From NCBI GenBank assembly GCA_963277665.1, contig OY728153.1, positions 269,612,250-269,676,249 on the forward strand: a DNA stretch of 64,000 nucleotides, in the 5' to 3' direction. This DNA comes from Viscum album (lineage: Eukaryota; Streptophyta; Magnoliopsida; Santalales; Viscaceae). The notes under the pieces are model-generated. The model was given only the letters and a program-made list of their open reading frames with translations. It ran no database searches and was not told where the DNA came from. The position numbers were made by a program, and so were the translations under genes. Below, piece by piece: positions 58,740 to 64,000 of this stretch (its first letter is position 1; each line of letters opens with the position of its first letter).

Positions 58740-59000
58740 CCCTCGAGCACCCCCCCCCCATTTGTTTCTGAAAACCCCCGAACCCCCCCCCCCATTTGTC
58801 CACACACGACCCCCCGACACCATCTTGTTTTTTCCAAGCACCATCGTTTGTCTGTTTTTCCACAGGACAACCCCCCATTTGTCTGTAACAACCCCCCTGA
58901 CCCCCCATTTGTCTGCGGACAATCCCCTGATACCACCCATATTGTCTTAAGCACCACCGTTTGTCTGTGGTACAACCCCCTTGACCCTCAACACCACCTT
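58740..59000. repeat. C-rich minisatellite in CACTA-2
   Basis: Irregular repeats of CCCCCCATTTGTCTG with intervening ACACC tracts. C homopolymers up to about 11 bases. Confidence 0.7.
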
Positions 59001-59209
59001 CGGACCTGTGGTTGTCCACGGTACACCACCCAACACACCAACACACATCACTCGCCACACGCCGACACCACCCACGCATGCAACCCCCATTCAACCATTG
59101 GGCAGAAAAAGCCCCTCCATAGGGTTTTGAACATGGGATCCCCAGGATACCACTGCGTGCCGCTACCACTCCTCTGATTCGGTTTTCATTTATAATACAC
59201 AATACCATT

Positions 59210-59237
59210 CTTTTATTTATATACAGAAATATATGAT

Positions 59238-59276
<39 letters not shown>

Positions 59277-60180
59277 TTTTTGTATAAAATATATATATAT
59301 TATAATATATTTATGTATATATATAAATATATATATATTTGTATATATAATATATATAAATAATTTTATTTGCATATATAAATATATATATTTATAAATG
59401 CATTTAAGTATATTTTTATATACTCATATATGTTTGTGTGTGTGTAAAAATAATATTATTAATTATTATTATTATTACACCTATTTTTAAACTATAAAAA
59501 TTATATATTGGTTTTATAAATACTATAAATTTATTTTATGATTTATATTATACATATATTATATTAAATAAATTTATATTATATATGTACACATGTGATT
59601 ATATGCATTTATATTATATCATGTATACACACAAAATTAAATACATTCATTTAATTAGAAAAGTATAATATAGTTAAATAATATATATATTTACTAAATT
59701 AATTTATAATTGATATGGTATACTACAATATATATAATATAATTATATAATATATATATATTTATTTATTTATATATTTAATTTTTTCTATATTATATAT
59801 AATTGTATACATAATATAATATAAATATATTTATATATAAATATACAGTACAAATTTATTTAATATAATATATGTATAATATAAATCATAATATAAATGT
59901 ATTTAATAAATGTATATTATTTATAAAACCGCTTATAACTTTTATATATTTGAATAAATATATTTATAATTACATTTATATTATGTATACCGATATTTAT
60001 ATATGTATACATTTTTGTTTATAGGTATAAGTATTTATTTAAAGTATTTATATAATGTATTTATATGTGTGTGTGTGTGTTTATAATGTATTTAATTACA
60101 TTTATATAATGTGTTTATGTAATATATACACACACACACACACACACGCGCATGCATACATATATATTATAAAATTTGAA
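59210..60180. repeat. AT-rich microsatellite tract in CACTA-2
   Basis: (GT)n at 59243-59272, long TA/TATAAA stretches, and (AC)n at about 60128-60148. Low complexity, no gene. Confidence 0.85.
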
Positions 60181-60849
60181 TTTTTTAAGGAAAATAAAAA
60201 AAATACATGGAGTTAAACCTCCCTCTATTTTTTTTATTTTTGTCAATTAAATATCCATATAAATTAGATTTGGTTTTCCAAAAACCACCGCTAATTTATA
60301 TGAGATTTATTTTAAAAAAATAGAAGAGGTAAAACCCCCCCTCAAATCTAACATATTAGCGACGGTTCATGAACCTCCTTTATTGTCATGAATTAGAGGG
60401 GGTTCAAAAGACCCTCTAATTTAATAGATTAAAGGGGGTTGTGAACCCCAACTTTTTCATTAAAAAAATCCATATTATATATACATATATACCCTCTAAA
60501 ATCCAAATAAATATTATATATATAGTGATTCTAAAAACTAACTGAATATATAGAACCACTAATTATTAAATTAGCGGCGCTTTTGATATAACCACCTCTA
60601 AAGTCCAACCAAATATTAAAAAATGATAAAAAAATTAAAGGGGGTTGTGAACCCCCTCTAAATTCTATGATTAGTGGGGGTTGTGTATAACCCCTACTAA
60701 TTTATTCCAAAAATGAGTTTAGAGGGGATTGTGCATAACCCCTTCTAAAAAAACATCGTTAATCTGCTATTTTTTATAGTGAGAAACGTGTTCATGCATA
60801 TAAAGAGTTAAAAACAAATAAACTTCAAAAGTTTTCAAGGGTCATCCAT

Positions 60850-63350
60850 GCATCGGAGCCTCTCATAATGCTCCATAGGGCTTTGCATCGGCAATTGAGT
60901 GCTCCAGTTCAGCCAGCCTATGGTGTGTGGCCGCTAGAACCTATTATGGCCTAATGAACTTTTCTTATTACTCATAGACCATAGGGAAAAGCTCATCGAC
61001 CCTAATTCACACCCAGCCCTGCTCATCTTGGCACATAACTATCAAAGATGCTACCACTTCTGCCCGAGCTTTGACCGCTTCTAGCTAATCCCTTAACTGG
61101 CTGATGATCTCTGCTTGGGCATTAATGACGGTTGTGTTATCATTCACTTGCTCTTTCAGTTATAGAAGTTCTTGATCATCCACCTAGAGATTCTTGGTTC
61201 CATTATATTTCTCCTGGTTTCAGGCGATGTTGAACTCTTTACTTTCTACATGTACTCACCCGAGATTCCTAATCATTGGTGCCTTGTGCGTCGGCACCGA
61301 GGGCTGACGCCTCCTGGGTTGATTATTCAGTGGATTTTATCCCCTCAAGATCGACGTTGAACATCACACGTACCCGACCAGTGGTAAGTTCTCTCCCCAG
61401 GTTGGCATACAAAGGAATCCATATCCACCAAGTATTCAAATATCTCATATAAGTTCACCTTGGTAGTAATTCTTGCAAGGCCAACCTTTAGCATCTTTAT
61501 TACCTCCCGAGTCAACCTCTACCATAATTATTCCACCATTAGAGTCAACTTCAACATTCATTGAGTCGCCCAGAGAATAGTAAAGGAAGCATCAACAACC
61601 TTCTAAAATAGATATCACAGCTTCTTTCTTGGGGCCTCCTTGGTTATACTAGTCCCAGCCTGAGAGATATCTTCCCGCTCCCACACTCACTTATGAGGTA
61701 GACCCATCCCTTCAGTAGGATGGGTGGAGAAAAACTTTGAGTTTTCTCTACTAAAGCCTCGGGTGGAGCTGTCAACTCTTGATAGGTACTGTGGAAAGTA
61801 TCCCATATGCCACTTTGCTACTCATGTGCCTCTCCTAATGACACAACTCTCCTCACATGTTAAATCATGATTTTACCTAGATATGTTGTCATCCAATTGC
61901 GGACATAAGTTTGAGAGAGACCGACATTGATGTTGGTGGGTGGAAACATGATTTCCTCCCCTTTTCCTTCTCCTGTGAACATCCACTATAACCGAAGAAG
62001 GATACAAGGATACCTTTCCTCATGGATCCCCGTATAGACTCACTTTTTCATATTCTAGATGCATCTGAACTACTGGGTGAACCGAGATGGAGTATATAGT
62101 TTACAATAAGTGTTACCGTCTATTCTAGAAACCAATACCCTGCATCAAAAGGTCTGAAGATACTCTCGCCACTCCAGTGTCCCCTCTAGATTATCAACCA
62201 TCTCACCATAAGTAGTCAATAATGGGTAAAAGTTTTAGTTTGTAGTGTTACCGATACTAATCATAACCTCGAATTCATTAATATTTATCAATCAAACCCC
62301 AATGATGTTTAGGAGTGGGGGCAACAGGCCAGCGTTTGGATGGGTAACGACATTTGGAAATTCACAGCCCCTAAAATGAATTGAAATCCACCCATGAAGA
62401 AAGTGGAATGGAACAAAGATCTACTATGGCATATTTCCTCTCGCTATGTGGCTCAATTGACTACAAATTCGGTCCAACACTAGTACTCCTAGGTTCACCC
62501 AATTCCTAGACACCATAATCCCTACCATTACAAGTATCCCATGATGCAATCCCATGCACACGTCCCTCACTAAAAGCAACCAACCACTAAGGAAAGTGAC
62601 TAGAAACATAGTATAATGGACCATTAGCGTCCATACCTCCTTCATATTGTAACCCCACTCCCGGTAGTGTCCTTCCTCCAAGATTAGCCGATTAGATCCA
62701 ATTTCCATCCTATGTTGTGTTGTTGGACATTGTTTCGGCCAACCTAGCATATTCTCAACTGGATTATTTAGAAATATACCTAGCCAGGTCTTGAACACAA
62801 TTTCCTTATGAAAGGGAGGATAGTGCTTCAATACTTGGGTCAACCCATCCAATAGATATTGCGCTGTAATGGGGGTCCACTCCCTATCACCCCAGGAATT
62901 CGGAACTAGAAGGAATTCATCATATTTGAATCTCATTCGTGGGATGTCGCCTCCCCATGATGGAGGTGGAAGGTGTTGGTGTCTAGAGACCACTGGTTGA
63001 GAAGCTATAGTACCAAATCTTGTTATCAATAAATGTGGAACCGGGACATCTACACTGCTTCATACAACCAGATGCGATGCATATTTTCCCCATACTCTTG
63101 ACATGTAAAGCGTGCCCAGTATGCCCACACCCACTCATCAGTAAAGTTCCCCCGACCCACAAGTCCCAATCCTTATACCAACCCATGTTGTTATTCTGAA
63201 TACTAGTTTGGAAGATACTCACATAGTGGGATGGGAACTCCTCATCCTCTAAAAAATTCTCAGTCACCATCCTTGTCCTTCCACTTAGATTGTAGACGGT
63301 GGTGTCTTTTTGTTCCCTAGTAGGATGACCCAAAGTTGTGATGTTCCAAC
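60850..63350 (-). pseudogene. Antisense ORF region downstream of Tat-type pol, product unrecognised
   Basis: Two open minus-strand pieces are clear: 62983-63333 (NLSGRTRMVTENFLEDEEF, NMGWYKDWDLWVGG, CGHTGHALHVKSMGKI) and 62424-63029 (MRFKYDEFLLVPNSWGDREW, PITAQYLLDGLTQVLKHYPPF). At about 60850-61170 a coiled-coil-like tail can be read (NDNTTVINAQAEIISQLRD, AVKARAEVVASL) with stops. Together they look like one decayed ORF, antisense to the Tat-type pol and placed between pol and the missing 3' LTR. Some Tat elements carry such an antisense ORF; I infer the match from position, not from sequence. A TATA box lies upstream (63861-63872). Confidence 0.45.
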
Positions 63351-63860
63351 AGGTAATCTCACCATGATGAGAGAATTAGAATCGTGATGTGTTCACTTCA
63401 ATTGTTGGGATACCCACATGATCCATCAGTATGAAGTTATAGAGGGGTAGGGAATTTATTAACAAGTATTAACTTTGGGATTCAGTTAATAGGCTTGGGC
63501 GACCCCTGTTATCAGAAACAACTCTTCTAGCATGAGGAATTTCTAGATTCCCTTCCATTTAGATCCTTTAGGTCACAGTGGAAAATTTGATCACAACTTG
63601 ATCAGAAATATTGGCAATTTATCAAGAATACATGGTCACATAAGATTGGGTTTTGTTTTTGAAAATTCACTATGTCGCACAACTTTTGAGGTGGTCGTGC
63701 AAAAAATCAACTAAATCGTGAAAGTTGTTTCAAAAAAGGAAGATTTTGTGCAAAATTCACGACTAAAAGCTCGGGATTTCACATAAAGATGACAAGTTCC
63801 ATGCATGAGAGGCATTTTATCATGAATGAAAGTCAGGGGACTGTAATAATTTCCCCTCAC

Positions 63861-63872
63861 CCTATTTATAGG
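63861..63872 (-). promoter_or_regulatory. Candidate TATA box upstream of the antisense ORF
   Basis: Minus strand CCTATAAATAGG, about 530 bp upstream of the first open piece at 63333. Nothing else in 63400-64000 is recognisable. Confidence 0.4.
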
Positions 63873-64000
63873 AATAGGGTCAGGCTTACATGAGCACACA
63901 ACATGGTTGTGAGACCCAAGATGATAGTTGCGTGAACTTGTGGAAATCACCCATCAACTTCAGTGTTTCCTTTAGAACCTGACATTATAGTTTCCCATCA

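Larger units (their letters stand above)
58362..60781. mobile_element. CACTA-2: non-autonomous CACTA element, 2.4 kb
   Basis: Terminal inverted repeats CACTATAAAAAAT (58362) and ATTTTTTATAGTG (ends 60781), flanked by AGA on both sides (58359-58361 and 60782-60784). Subterminal palindromes of the form TTAGAGGGGGTT..AACCCCCTCTAA at 58402-58625 and 60395-60750. The middle is C-rich CCCCCATTTGTCTG repeats (58740-58990) and an AT-rich microsatellite zone (59210-60180). No transposase; the plus and minus frames in the C-rich part are composition artefacts. Confidence 0.9.

Noticed and set aside
58660..59208. Overlapping open frames on both strands in CACTA-2 (Pro-rich / Gly-rich)
   Set aside because: C-rich minisatellite translated in several frames; no conserved motif.

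Overview
This window is intergenic heterochromatin-like DNA from a flowering plant, most likely one with a large, repeat-rich genome. I find no host gene. Almost every base that can be explained belongs to a transposable element: Ty1/copia and Ty3/gypsy LTR retrotransposons primed by initiator tRNA-Met, and En/Spm (CACTA) DNA transposons. Species cannot be named from the sequence.

The layout is a deep nest, read here from outside in. (1) The outermost recognisable host is a Ty3/gypsy element of the Tat type (+ strand): an integrase relict at 40872-42230, a long repeat-filled 3' region at 42222-44477 and 56029-58361, and an antisense ORF region at about 60850-63350. (2) A minus-strand LTR-like element ends at 40871 and occupies 39732-40871, 34611-35018 and 1-779. 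(3) Into it went gypsy-1 (780-34610, minus, LTRs of about 3.2 kb) and, separately, a gypsy solo LTR (35019-39726, TSD CATTC), which itself carries a copia solo LTR (36241-38235, TSD GGAGG). (4) The left LTR of gypsy-1 was split by copia-A (1162-23743, plus). (5) The gag of copia-A was split by copia-B (5148-17934, minus, perfect TSD TAACT), a Sirevirus-like element and the youngest, with gag, protease-integrase, RT-RNase H and an extra ORF after pol. The Tat 3' region was separately hit by CACTA-1 (44478-56025, TSD TAT), which holds a decayed gypsy relict and an En/Spm gene lacking its TNP2 core, and by CACTA-2 (58362-60781, TSD AGA), a non-autonomous element.

The most unusual structure is a 13-bp palindrome, TACACGNCGTGTA. 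It occurs mostly in pairs about 21-22 bp apart (start to start). It is found in the U3 of copia-A, again in the copia-A leader, in diverged form in the gypsy-1 LTRs, and perhaps in the gypsy relict within CACTA-1. In copia-A, eight copies follow an interval pattern (21, 32, 23, 55, 22, 32, 21) that is identical in both LTRs although the bases have diverged.

Other notable points: copia-B has a second primer-binding-site-like sequence inside its LTR end; its post-pol ORF has a TATA box about 150 bp upstream; its gag/pol junction has two in-frame stops that lie inside a good-looking branch point plus 3' splice site; and the two CACTA families share one subterminal palindrome skeleton. All domain calls were made by eye from translated motifs and remembered family patterns; no database search was run.
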